64,000 nucleotides of DNA from Dasypus novemcinctus (Eukaryota; Chordata; Mammalia; Cingulata; Dasypodidae). The position numbers were made by a program, and so were the translations under genes. The stretch's first letter is position 1. The number at the start of each line of letters is the position of its first letter. The notes beneath the pieces are model-generated. The model saw nothing but the letters and a program-made list of their open reading frames with translations. It was not told the DNA's origin and ran no database searches. The stretch spans positions 15,104,940 through 15,168,939 of the forward strand of contig NC_080676.1 in assembly GCF_030445035.2 (NCBI RefSeq). Direction: 5' to 3'. Below are positions 47,045 through 59,085 of the stretch, piece after piece.

Positions 47045-47255
47045 TAATAAAATCCAAATAAGGTATGGAGTTTAGTTAATAATTTTGTATCAGTATTGCT
47101 TCACTTGTTGTAACAGATGTAGCTAATAATGTAAGATGCTAACAATAGGGGAAACAGTGCACTGTATATGGGAACTCCCTGTACTGTTAATATATCTGAA
47201 GCTTTTCTGTAAACCTGAAACTATTCTAAAACTAAAAACACCAATTAAAAGGAAT
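47045..47255 (+). mobile_element. L1 3' tail fragment
   Basis: Same tail pattern as the other xenarthran-type L1 ends: 'cttgttgtaacagatgtagc', 'atgggaactccctgtactg', 'gcttttctgtaaacctgaaa', then an A-rich end. Confidence 0.55.
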
Positions 47256-48033
47256 AAAAGGCCCCGAAAGATGAACAAGAACAAGTAAAAACAACCTTTG
47301 CTGAAATGACTCACATTCTGCTGGGGCCAACCAGCTGGGGTCACCCCAGGGCAGAGAAAGGGGAGCAGAAAGGCTGGGGCAGGGGTTTCTCTTAAGTGCA
47401 GGCCACAGACAGGAAGGCATGTACTCTTTTGTCCTTGTGTAGTTAGTCCTAGAGACTAGTGACATCAGACTAAGTGGGTAAAGGCCTTGGCAAAAAAATG
47501 ATCAGAGTACCCAGAGTGGAGCTTCTAAAACAAACGACAAACCAAGGATGTGCTTGTGATTGTAACTACGTTAAAAATCATCTTGTCCCTTTTGAGAGAG
47601 CGGAGTCAAGATGCAGGTTCTTCACTTCCTGGAAACCCTCCTAGGAACTTCTTCCTGACTGGCTACCTTAGAGGTAACTATGTCAAGCAAAGAAGACTTC
47701 CTGCAAGAGGACAGGACATGAACCTCCACTCTGGTGAAATTTTCTGGTGTTCGTAAAGACACTAACTGCTACTTCAATTAGACTTGAAAATTCACAGAAA
47801 TTCTGAATTGAGCTGACCCATTTGGCTTTCAATCATCCTGGATCTAATCAAATATGATCAAGAAATTTGCCTAGAATAAAAGTGAGGTTCATCAGATGCC
47901 TCTAGGAATAAATTGCATGATGGCAACGACTCTTTTGAAAGTCACCATTAACTGAGTTTTATAAACATATCTACAGTGCAGTGGTCAAGAATGGAAATAA
48001 TTTTATGATATGTGCTATGATTTTATACATACC
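47256..48033. other. No recognised feature
   Basis: Unique sequence with no gene or repeat that I can support. Confidence 0.45.
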
Positions 48034-48041
48034 CTTTAGAC

Positions 48042-48234
48042 CAGGGGTTCTTAACTAGAGGTCCATGAGCTTGAACTGAAATTCAAAATAACATTATTCT
48101 TGTGGGGGGGTGTTGATGTGGATGTGATATATTTACTAAATAATACACAGTATAGTGTGGACTTAGTAAGGGCTCTGTGGTTTTCACCTGACTGGCAGAG
48201 GGTTCCGTGGAAGAAAAAAGTTTAAGAACTCTTG
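48042..48234 (+). mobile_element. hAT MITE with 8-bp target duplication
   Basis: 193 bp with imperfect terminal inverted repeats (caggggttcttaact at the left; complement caagagttcttaaact at the right) and a perfect 8-bp duplication ctttagac (48034-48041 and 48235-48242). The 8-bp duplication is diagnostic of hAT transposition. There is no transposase, so it is non-autonomous (Charlie-like). Confidence 0.85.
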
Positions 48235-48242
48235 CTTTAGAC

Positions 48243-49844
48243 CCTAGCCATTCTCATATTGAAAAATTCAAATTTCAATCTAATAACATCTTTTCTCCCT
48301 GTGGCTTTTTCCTCTGTCCATCTCTCTTCCCTCTCTAATTTTGGTCCTTTTTAAAACTCTATTTCTGCATGTCCAGAGGAGAAACCTGAGGAAGGGAGGT
48401 TTCTCTGGAAGGCAAGGTGCCCATTGCTAGGTGGGATGGGATAAGATGTGCAAACCTAACCCCAACATCTCCATGTGACCCAGGGTCTGCCCTGTGTGTT
48501 CACACAGCGGCAGTGTCATTGAAATGACCTACGGGTTCTATTGCTGGGCATATTCAATTAGGACCCTGTATTAATGGGCCAAGAATGAAGAAGGAAATGG
48601 GGAAATTACTGTGCAAATTGCTTTAATCCATCCAGTCCTCCTTCCCTTTGCCTTCCCTGATTTATCTCAGACTTTTTTTTCTTTACTTTACCTCTTTCTT
48701 TAAAATCTATATCCCTTTCTTTGTGCATTATTCTGCATTTATTTTTCTTTTGATTACCTTTTTAATATAAACATGTGTACATGCACATATACAAACACAC
48801 ATATACACACACATAACAGAGTTGCACCAACTTTCTCTTCCCAGTGAGGAATTTTTCTTCATGCTAAAAGCCTCACTCCTCCCTGCATGGAACTTCTTGA
48901 AAAATGCTATTGTCTGCATAGTTCTAGATCTCACAGAGCTGCCTGCCCAAAGTGAGCGTTGAGTGTTTGGCTAGAATTGTACAAAAGAAATGGTATGTGC
49001 TACTTATTTCTATATCAGAACTGTTAATATTATACTTAGTCAAGTAGAATTCTCTAAAAATATCCCAACAATATCCCTTTAGAAAATTATGTAAGGTTCA
49101 AATAATCATCTAATTTTATAGAACAGAATGAGGAGTTTGAGATCTTATTTTTGAAGTAAATAACTAAAAGGAAAATAAATAACCTACTGACCATTATCTA
49201 AAATCCACTTCCTCTGATAAGGTCGAAATATATCAAGAAGAAAAAATAAGTTCAAACCCAAACTATTCTTCCTGGTTGTAAATAAGCAGAATTCTCAAAA
49301 GATAATACTCACGTCTAAACTATGGACTAGAGGTTAGATATTCACACCTTTATCACAGTGGTTTTTGCATTTGACTTTCCAGGTACCTGCCTCTTAGTGC
49401 TATAAAGTTAATTGATTTTCGCCATCAGATATTAATTTTCAGTGTCCACTATATTGATGCTACTGAATTAAGTATAATGGAAGATACAGAGAATTATAGA
49501 AAACAATTTCCAACCTCAAGGAGATTATAGTCCATTTGGCATATTATTATAATTCAAGAAGAAAGAATGAAAAATCTGCCACCATCAATATTAAGAAATG
49601 CAGGTAGATACAAAGAGTATATCCAATAATGATTTCCCTCTTTGTCCCTGCAGCATTTCCTTTCACCCACATATACACAGACACATTGCATTAAACAAAA
49701 GATACTGAAGAAATTTTCAAGCTTGATTTCATCTCTTTGACTCTGAAATGCCATATTCATTATCTCTCCTAGTTTGGGATCTACTCTACTTTTAACCTGG
49801 AGGCTGCCTGGCTCTATTTGTTAGGTAGTTTTGTGAGTTGAAAA
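48243..49844. other. No recognised gene; CA-rich repeat at 48774-48813
   Basis: Unique sequence with a degenerate (ACACAT)n stretch. Nothing else is supported. Confidence 0.45.
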
Positions 49845-50010
49845 CCTTATTTTCTCATCCTGCAGCTCAGTTTCCTATCTGGTAAATGAAGTTAATAGTG
49901 AAATGTAGAGCATCATTGTAAAGATTAAACCGATTAATGCAAGCCAGTTAGATAAGTGTTTACCCTACAGTAAGGGTGCAAAAATGTTGACTAATGTTGT
50001 TACTGATCCA
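49845..50010 (+). mobile_element. MIR SINE fragment
   Basis: 'ctcagtttcctatctggtaa', 'gaagttaatagtgaaatg' and 'aagattaaaccgattaatgc' follow the MIR core and 3' part. Strongly diverged. Confidence 0.6.
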
Positions 50011-51744
50011 GCGATCTGTTTCTAATAATTGCCTATTTGGTCTCAGGAACTAAACCTCAGACAGACGCATTGTGGTCCTGCAGCCAGATTGTGACCTAGG
50101 AGAGCAGTAGCCAAGCCCAGGTCTGTTAAATGGACACAAACTTTGAAAGGAGAAAGAAATTAGTTTTTTAATCTAGCAAGTCAGATAAAATTTCTCAGCA
50201 CCATAAAATTTATTTCATCACACATACTTCTATTTAAGCTTTCTTTATTTTCAAGGCTTGCTTGAGAAATTCAAACTAGATTAGTTTTCAATAACAGGCT
50301 GAAATGATAGTGTGCTGTGTTGATCCATGACTCCTTTTATAAAAATAATTCTGATCTAAGTTTCATACTTGAAAATTTGGCTGGGATTTTATCTTGTCTT
50401 GTTTTTTTCATTACTTCCTTCATACCTTTTGCCAAGTTTATTGCACTTGAATAATGCTTTGCTCCGAGAGCCTTACAATGACATTTGGTTAAAGGCAGCC
50501 TCAAACTCTGACCCAAGGAGAGGTTTCACAGCAGATAAGAAATGTGAGCTTTAAGAATCTTCATTTCTTTAAGCTGAGTCATCATTAGCACACCATGCAT
50601 AAAAGTACTAAAGAATATCATTCCATTTGGCAAGAATTTAAGCTCTTCCAATGTTTAAAATTAAGAAAATCTATATAAAAGAGAACACAGCCTTCTCCAA
50701 AGGGACAGCAGTGGTTTGGCTTTGAGTGACAAGGGCTATTTACATCAGTTTACAAACTGACACTCAGGACAAGAAACATGAAGCCAGTCAGTATGCCATG
50801 TGCGATATTATTAAATAACTGTCATCTTGTGTGTTTAAATTAGTCAATTTGTTTCAATTCATTAATTTTTAAATTAATCAGTTCTATATGTGCTTTGGCA
50901 AAAAACTAGATAGATTTTCCTGCAGCTCAACATTGCCCTCCTATGGACTAAAAGCCATAATTTGATATTTCTGGTATTTGATAAAAGAAATAGGAAAATT
51001 ATACTCTTAAGGAACGGTGCAATCACTCCTCAGAATTCTGCATAGCAACAACAGGACTGCCCCCAGCATCTAACATGATCATATCAGATTTTAACTCCTC
51101 TCTTCATGGATCAGTTCTTCTTGGAATAGAGTTCTCAACGTTAGAATGCCCCGTGGGCTTCTGGGTGGACAATCACTACCAGAAATGACCAGCCTCCTGA
51201 TGGAGCCGATTAATTATTTCACTGAGCATGGCCAATACTTAAAGGAAGACTCCAAGCTGATTTTGCTCACTGGGTATCAAGAATTATCTAAGTTAAAAGT
51301 TTGAAATTTCTGGTGGATTTCTTGGAAGTATAGTTAGTTTAGAAGGGAAACTTTCCTTTGATTAAAAGAGGAATAAAAGTACTTGTTTCTTGTACAGTAG
51401 AGGCTTCCGATAGAAAAAAGCCAGATTCTGCTAGGAGTTGTGCTGTGCTTCTGTATCATGCCTGAGAAAGCAGAGTGCAAGCAGTTGGGCAGGGTTGTAC
51501 TAATGAATCACAGGGTGTGGCTGGTAAAGCTGGATCAGGCAAATGAAAATGAAAGGGGGATAGGAGAATTATTATATTTAAGGGATTTGAGAATTTTACT
51601 GTTCTTTTTTGAAAAAGCAATATTAAGAAAATATTCATGAACAGATGTCCATGCAGAAGAATAAATGGCCCAACAGCAGTCACTTTCATATAATGTACAT
51701 GAAAAGGTTATTCTTTGGTCACTATAAAACAAACTAGAAGTGAG
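50011..51744. other. No recognised feature
   Basis: Unique, AT-rich sequence with few repeats. It is the longest repeat-poor part of the window together with 53.1-56.7 kb, so conserved non-coding elements would be most likely to stand out here in an alignment. None can be claimed from sequence alone. Confidence 0.4.
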
Positions 51745-51905
51745 TCTGAGAGAAGTTGTTTTATTCTTTCTGAGTCTCAGATTCCGTTTTGGTAAAATAG
51801 TATCATCATTTCTTCCTTGCATGTTTGAGGGTATGGATAAGACTTGATATGGGCAAAGTCCCTCACTTAGCACATATCCAGGTACAGAGTGGTAGCTTCA
51901 TAAAG
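51745..51905 (+). mobile_element. MIR SINE fragment
   Basis: 'tgagtctcagattccgtttt', 'gtaaaatagtatcatcat', 'cctcacttagcacatatcca' follow the MIR 3' half. Confidence 0.6.
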
Positions 51906-52779
51906 CATGACTGCTTTAAAAAAAGTAGCCATTACAATCACCATAGATTTTGGAGTTTGCCATGCCCTTTCACATATTTCATTTTATTGTATAAAATACA
52001 ATATCATTACTGGGGCTACTTCTCACTGCTATGGCTTCCCTGGAATCTCCCTAGCAGAGGAAAGAGAGATGATTCTAGCTCAGGAAACCTGAAGGAATTT
52101 AAGAGCATGGGCATCAAATTCATCATCTCAAGAACAACGCATAAGAGCACAGACTTTCACCAAGGCGTTATCAGAAAAACCCACATCCAAAATTCAACAT
52201 CATTTTAATTGTCTGCCTCTTCAGTCCCCTCTGATCACTATAAAAATCTGCATTAAAAAGAAAAAAAGAGGGAGGAGTCATTTGCAAGAGAAACTGGAGA
52301 AACAAGTTCTAGACCTTGGTCTTTTGGTCAAAATGTTTGTCCTCAGGGGTCTTTTCTGGAACTCTAATCTGTTTTCTTATGGGTTCTTAATGTGCCGGAT
52401 GTATAGCTAGACAACTCCCACAGAAAGCCTTCCCTCAGCTTGATGGGCTACAAACATCTTGGTCCCAAGGATACCATCCATGCCACACATACCCACCTGA
52501 ACATCCAGCATGTTTAGGCAAGTCAAGCACTAGCTGCAAGCCAAGATGGGGAAGGGAAAGATCTCAATTGATTAGCCTTATTCCAATCATGGAAAAGAGA
52601 CAAGCAAGTTTTCTGAGGCAAAAGGGAATGCAGGAGGTTACCTGCAATTCACACGATAGCTAAAGAAATTCAAAAAGTTCAAGGGTAGGGTTAACCATCT
52701 CAATGGACATTCTTCAAGTGAAAAAAAGGGGAATCTGAACCAAACAGTGAGGTGGGTTTGAAATAGAGACTCAAAGTTT
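51906..52779. other. No recognised feature
   Basis: Unique sequence; no gene or repeat supported. Confidence 0.45.
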
Positions 52780-53060
52780 AATGAATGTGAAGGCATTATT
52801 TTAAATCCTCCACATGAATTGACACTTTTAATCATGACAGCAAACTTAATGAAATATGATTGTATTACTAGCCACATTTTGCATATTAGGAAACAGAAGC
52901 CAGTAGACATTAAGTTGGTAAGTTCTCTGCTCAAGATTATACATTAACATGAGTGAATTCATATTAAAACAAGGATAAACCCAATATTCAAGTCAAAACA
53001 TGTCTGACCGCAGTGCATGGGTTCTTCCCACTCTATGATTAGTGCCCCTCTAAATTATTA
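52780..53060 (+). mobile_element. MIR-like SINE fragment
   Basis: 'ttttgcatattaggaaacag' with 'ttaagttggtaagttctctg' and 'agattatac' follows the MIR core that reads 'bank of gaggaaactgagg ... aagtaacttgcc ... ggtcacac'. Moderately diverged. Confidence 0.5.
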
Positions 53061-54423
53061 AATGCATTCATGCATACTTTTTTTCCTCTTAAAATACACC
53101 ACAAACCATATATATCTTTGTACTAGTTGGGAGGCCTAGTAAAATTTATTAAATTTTCTCCTTCGGCAAGGTAAATCTGCTGAGTTAATATAATTAGATT
53201 GGTACCTTATCAGGAAATAAGCCAATGAAAAATAATGTCCTGCCTCTGCTTGAGGAAAAGAGGCTTGGGAAAAGTTGATTTTCTTTCAGCAGGGGATTTT
53301 GGCTATATGGAAGGCCTGATCCCAAGGAACACACCAAAGTTGCTGTAAACGGCACTGCATTTCCCTGTTTAGTGCTGCCCAGAGACCCAAATCCACTCTG
53401 CTGCCTCTCTTTGAGAGACAGAAAGTTCAACATTCCAGCTGAGCCATGCCAGGGAGGGCTGCTAATGGCAGCTACAGAAATCAACCCGTTCCAAGGGAAA
53501 AAAAATGTCTGAACCCTAAAATTAATCTATGCAAGAATCAAAGAAGAGATGATAAGATGATAGTTAATGCCATTTTCTTCTTTGTTTACAACATCCAAAC
53601 AAATAAGGCCTCTTTTCCATTAATAAATATCTGGTGTAAAAGTAACTCGTTGGGGTTGGGCACAGAACAATTTACTTGTGCTGCAGGAAAATTAGTCAAG
53701 CTGATCTGAAAGGTGTTGTGGAACAGTCCCTAAAACTGAATCTCCTCAACAAAACACAGCCATGTAGACATTTTGTGCAGAGTGGAGCATGTCAGGAATT
53801 GGACTAGTTAATCTTGAAATTGACTTTTCAAAAGTAGAAAATTAGAGTCAGTTATAATATATATTTGAAAAGAGAGACAGTTTGCTCAAAAGAAAATGAG
53901 TTAGCACTAGAAAATAGTTTTTCAGAGTGTTGGAAGACCTGGCTTTTATGACAGAACTCCCAACTCTAGTAGAAAAGTAATCAATTAAATGCAGATTTGT
54001 TATTAAAGTTAATTAATTTGTATCAGAACAAGAAATAGGATTTGTCAACTGTAATCAAGAAATATTTTATTAAGAAATGAAAGCATCTTGACAATAAAAT
54101 AATGGAAACAAAGCAGCAAATTAGAAATAATGGTAAAATGCAAGTCCTGTTTGCTTTGGAGAGGACAAATGCATTTCAAAGAATCATCAGCAAAGGACTG
54201 AATTTAAGGGGAAGGTAAATTGATCACACCCGGATATAACAGGGGGATAAATCCTATTCACTAATAAAGAACACTGAAAATATTTAGTTCAGAAGGGAAA
54301 ATGATCAAGTTTTACCATACTTCGAACTATCAACATTCAGAAATTAAGAAAAGCAGTCAATGATAGAACAGAGGCCTCAGACCCAACTGCCAAACTGGAA
54401 GTTTTCACACAATTCATGGCCCT
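53061..54423. other. No recognised feature
   Basis: Unique AT-rich sequence; nothing supported. Confidence 0.45.
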
Positions 54424-54439
54424 AATGTTAGCTAATCTT

Positions 54440-54848
54440 TATTTATTTATTTATTTCTCTCCCATCCGCCCCTTCCCCCAGTTGTTTGCTCTCTGTGTCC
54501 ATTCGCTGCGTGCTTTTCTGTGACCGCTTCCATACTTATCAGTGGCATCAGGAATCTGTGTCTCTTTTTGTTGTGTCATCTTGTTGTGTCAGCTCTCCAT
54601 GTGTGCGGCGCCATTCCTGGGCAAGCTGCACTTTCTTTCGCGCTAGGCGGTTCTCCTTACGGGGCACACTCTTTGCCCGTGGGGCTCCCCTACGCAGGGG
54701 ACACCCCTGCATGGCATGGCACTCCTTGCGCGCATCAGCACTGCACATGGGCCAGCTCCACACGGGTCAAGGAGGCCCGGGGTTTGAACCGTGGACCTTC
54801 CATGTGGTAGATGGACACCCTATCCACTGGGCCAAGTCCGCTTCCTCC
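54440..54848 (-). mobile_element. DAS-SINE, antisense, near full length, perfect 16-bp duplication
   Basis: 409 bp. Antisense (TTTA)n tail at 54440-54457, SINE body with many retained CpGs, and the tRNA-like head at the right with the B box complement gggtttgaacc (54780-54790). aatgttagctaatctt flanks it at 54424-54439 and 54849-54864 without a mismatch. Intact duplications and retained CpGs suggest it is one of the youngest elements in the window. Confidence 0.92.
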
Positions 54849-54864
54849 AATGTTAGCTAATCTT

Positions 54865-56694
54865 ACCTCCAGAGACAAACTTTATATTAAAGTCATGATG
54901 ATTCCTTCAATAGGTATATTTGGAAAATGTAAACAAAACTAGCAGCTTTCAATAATACTTCATATAACTCAAATTTCAGTTGGGTGTATAATGTTGCAGG
55001 GTGCATTGTCTGGTGAAAAACATTTTTAAACAAGTTAAACCTTCATGTGGCCCTGAATTTAACATGGAAAGCTAGTTGCAAACAGTCTCAGGAAACTGTT
55101 TCCTCACCATTGTCTCTGTCGCATGTGGAGATGAGAAGACAAAATGGATAGCAGAGAAGAGGGGCTTACAGAGAAGAGGGGCAGAGAAGGGAGAGAAGTT
55201 AGTGAGGCTGAGAAGAAGGAAGATGAAGAAAGAGCCGAAGGGGAAAATTATGTACTGGGATGAAAAGTAGAGGCAGGGATTGTGAATGGGGATAGTGTGA
55301 CAATCTCCTTAGTTATTAGCTAAAGGACTGGAAGATTCTTTTAGGTCATATTTGGATGGGAGTTAGTAAAATTTTCAGGTTATGGCCTCATGAGTTTTAA
55401 AGCTGTCTATTTTGTCAGTTCAAAAGAACCAGTGCTCAAGAGAGGCAGGAGGCCAGTTTTTAAAAGGTACATCCTATGGTTATGACATAAGTTTAAAAAG
55501 GATGTGAACACCTCTCAAGGAAGATGTGGAAAAATACGTGGTGTAGGAAGTCTGCCACTTCCAAGGAAAATCTGGAGAGAAGAAAACACTTCTGGTTATG
55601 CTAATAAATCTTGTCTTGCACTAAGGTCTCCCAGTTTGTCGGCCTACTGAAAGAAAAATATACGTAAGATGTAATTATTGGTTTGCTGACTGAAATTACA
55701 GACTTTTTGAGCTCAAAGGGAAACATCAGAGAGATCACAAGCCTAAGATCCCTGAGGTCACAAACCTAAGTGCTTACTGAGGTTAGGGACTTATATGTGT
55801 GAAGGGATCCCAGTGGGCACCGTGGAAATGAGAAAAGCCTGTGTCCTCATCCAAACAGCAGTGCCGTTTAATTCCAACTGGTTCGCCATGTGAGCATTCA
55901 GGCTCTGAATTGCCAGATCTGAATTGCCAGCTGGAAAAATAGATTTATATATAAAATCAGCTAGTTTTTAAATGCTCAATGATTAGAAGGAAGGAAAGCA
56001 GGAAGGAAGGTAGGAAGGCAGGAAGGGCACTATGTGAATCAAATAAATTACATCTATAGACTCCCAGGGCTCTAATTGCACACAGCACTTCAGAGAGAAG
56101 GAACCTGGCCTAGGAAAGGAAAGGGGCTGGCCAAGGTCACCCATTTTTAGAGACCGGGCAGACATTAGGTGTAAGTTCCCTTATTCCAAGGGAATTCCAA
56201 CCTCATTACCTGCCTTGCCTTTGCAGATTCAGATATTTTCACAAATTCACATTAAAATTCTTACTTTTCTCCAGAACATGGCAGTGGCCTTACTTGACTG
56301 CTTCCCTCTCATTAGCAGCTTGATTGAAAAGTTTCCAGGTAAAACTAACTCCAGAGCCAAAGTTTCTCTGGTTTATCAAGTAAATCTTCTCTTGATTTGT
56401 GAGACAAATTGGAAAAAAAGGTTAAACACTTGGATGTTTTGTGAAGGTTCTAAGAGTTGGAGTCAGTGCAATGGAAATCTTCACCCCATGCTGGGCCTAA
56501 TGGTTTGGAATATATGCCTTTTCTTTCTATTAAACACTTTGAAAGAATTGGTGTTGACCTGAATATAAAAGCAGCTTCTGGATCAAAAAGATTTAACAAA
56601 GATCTTAGTTTCAAATACTCTGACTTAACTAGTGCAGGTAAAATTTAGAGTCAAGGATTCCCTTGAAGAAGCAAAGCCCTAAACAATCAAAACC
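54865..56694. other. No recognised gene; purine-rich and (GGAA)n tracts
   Basis: Holds a purine-rich tract (about 55126-55270, with a repeated cagagaagagggg unit at 55155 and 55172) and a (GGAA)n-like stretch at 55986-56028. A short MIR-like piece lies near 56100-56160 ('ggctggccaaggtcaccca'). No reading frame with recognisable content. Confidence 0.5.
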
Positions 56695-59085
56695 ATAAAG
56701 ATACTGCATTAAATGAGGATTTTAAAAGTGCAAAGATAGTGGTGTAAGAGCTGCTTGCGAATGCCCCCTTAGGAACAGCAACACTTGGACAGAATCAACT
56801 TTCTCAAACCTCTGGAAAATGATCAAGACAAAAGAAAAACTTAATGAATGCTGAATCAGAAAAAAATTAAAAACACCTAAAAACCATTTGAGAGTGATGA
56901 GCCAAGTTTACCAGCCTTCCCTGCACCCCCATTCAGATGCTCACAGCAGTTTATGTGACCCATGGTGGCAGTTTGGCAGCCTGAGTGCATTCCTAGTAAG
57001 GGTCCCTGAGGCCTGATTACTGGAGAACCTAAGGGAAAATATTGGGTGAATTTACTTTGACCCTAACTGGTTATATGGAAAACAGACTCTAGGCATAGGA
57101 AGCACAGAAAAGCAGCATGGAAAGGGTGAGCTGAGCTCCAGGTCTGCAGGGCAGACTCAGTGCTAGAAGCTTGAGTGCAAATGCAGACCAGAGTACGTGA
57201 GCTAAGCTGAGCTGAGCACAGCTCCGGGGAGCAAAATGTATAATATAAACAAAGAGCAAAGGCCAGGGTCCCAGAAGGAAAAGTTGGGGAGAGCACCATT
57301 TTCTTAGACGGGAAACAGTCACACACAGTGCAGAATTCTTGGAAGTTACCGTGCACACTCAGGGCAAGACACAAGCACAGAGAGATCTGAGAAGAGCCAA
57401 ACAGTTAACCACAGGCTGTTCTATAGACTCAGTATAAACCAGGCTAAGGGTGGAAGAAGAGTCTCAACATAGAGCCAACCTACTCTAAAACCTTAGGTAA
57501 GAGGAAGAATCTGCCTTCCAGATTAAGTGAATCAAAATAAAATAATCAGGGAAATGGACATGGCTCAACCAATTGGGTTCCCACCTACCATACAGGAGGT
57601 CCAGGGTTCGATGCCCAGTGCCTCCTGGTGAGGCCAAGTTGGCCCACACGGAGTGCCGGCCCATGCTGGAATGCTGCCTGCCTGCGTGGGAATGCCACCC
57701 AGCACAGGAAAGCCACCCCGTGTAGAAGTGCCAGCCTACGCCGAGAGCTGGTGCAGCGAGATGATGCAACAAGAGACACAGAGAAGAAAAAATAAGAAGA
57801 CGTAGCAGAACAGGGAGTTGAGGTGGCTCAAGAGAGTAATCACCTCTCTCCCACTCCAGAAGGTCCCAGGATTGGTTCCTGGAGCCACCTATTGAGAATA
57901 CAGGCAGAGACAGAAGAATGCACAGTGAATGGACACAGAGAGCAGACAATGGGGGGAATGGGGAGAATGGGGGGGAGGGGGGAGAAATAAATAAACCTTT
58001 AAAAAACTAAACATTTAAATAATCAAACGCTCAGACTTGAACAAAAGCTCACAAGACATAAACAGATCACAGGAGATGGCCCATTCAAATGAAAAAAAAA
58101 ACGTAAAACAATAGAAGGAGGACAGATATTGGAACCAATTAAAGACAGACACTTAATTTTCCTAAGTAAGTTCAATGAGCTAAAGGAAAACATGGAATAG
58201 AACTAAAGGAAATCATGAAGATGATGTATGAAAAAAAGGAGGCATCAGAAATTTTAAAAAGGAACCAAACAGAACTTTTGGGGCTAAAATTAATAATGGA
58301 GATCAAAAATACACTACAGGTGTTCAACAGAAGATTTGCAGAGGCAAAAGTATCAATGAACTAGAAGACAGGGTAAATGAAATAATTTGGCCTAAAAAGC
58401 AAATAGAAAAAAAGAATGACTAAAAGTGAGCAGAGTCAAAGGAACCTGTGGGACATCATAAAATACACCAACATACACATTATGGGAGTCCCAGGATGAG
58501 AAAAGAAGGAGAAAAGGGCAGAAATAATATTTGAAGAAATAATGATCAATAATTTCCCCATAACAACAAAAGATACATACACACAAGAAGCCAAACTAAC
58601 TCCAGACAGGATAAACTAAAGAGACCTACTCTAACACATAAACTGTTGAATGCCAGAGATATAGAGAGAATTCTGAAAGTGGTGACTCATCACAAAAAAG
58701 ATTGTGATACTTTTATGCAGGCAAGAAGACAGTGAAGCAGGTAAGACAGCAGTGAAAGGGAAAAAACTGCCAGCCAACAATTCTAAATCTGGCAACTCTT
58801 CTTCAAAAATGAGGGAGAGTTTAAGACATTTCAAGATAAACCAAAGCTGAGGAAGTTGAGCACCACAAGATCTGCCCTATAAGAAATGCTAAAGGAAGTT
58901 TTTCAGTTGAAAGGAAAGGATGGTAGGTATGGTTTGGAGTTGCATAAAAAATAAAGGTCTCCAGTAAGGGGACTACAAGGGTAAATACAAATGTCTATTA
59001 TTGCATTCTCAGTACGTAAATCTACTTTTTATTTTATTTTTACGTGATCTAGAATAAAATTGCATTATTAAGGAATGATATTATT
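56695..59085 (+). mobile_element. L1 5' region and ORF1, plus strand
   Basis: Begins with L1 5' UTR-like text ('gcaacacttggacagaatca') and continues into ORF1-like sequence ('gaagatttgcagaggcaaaa', 'cttcttcaaaaatgagggag', 'cctataagaaatgctaaagg'). It stops at about 59085 without ORF2. It corresponds to the ORF1 part of the L1 at 26600-27580 and 29347-29392. Frames are broken. A SINE sits at 57549-58016. Confidence 0.65.
57549..58016 (+). mobile_element. DAS-SINE, plus strand
   Basis: tRNA-like head with 'acatggctcaaccaattggg' and B box ggttcgatgcc (57605-57615), a second head near 57822-57880, and a G-rich then AAAT tail (57951-58000). The 9-bp repeat aaataatca flanks it (57540-57548 and 58017-58025). 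Confidence 0.8.

Noticed and set aside
54486-54860. 124-codon frame with many Cys, Arg and Trp
   Set aside because: It lies entirely within the antisense DAS-SINE and reflects its CpG-rich body. The frames at 57485-57949 and 24403-24831 are also SINE-derived.
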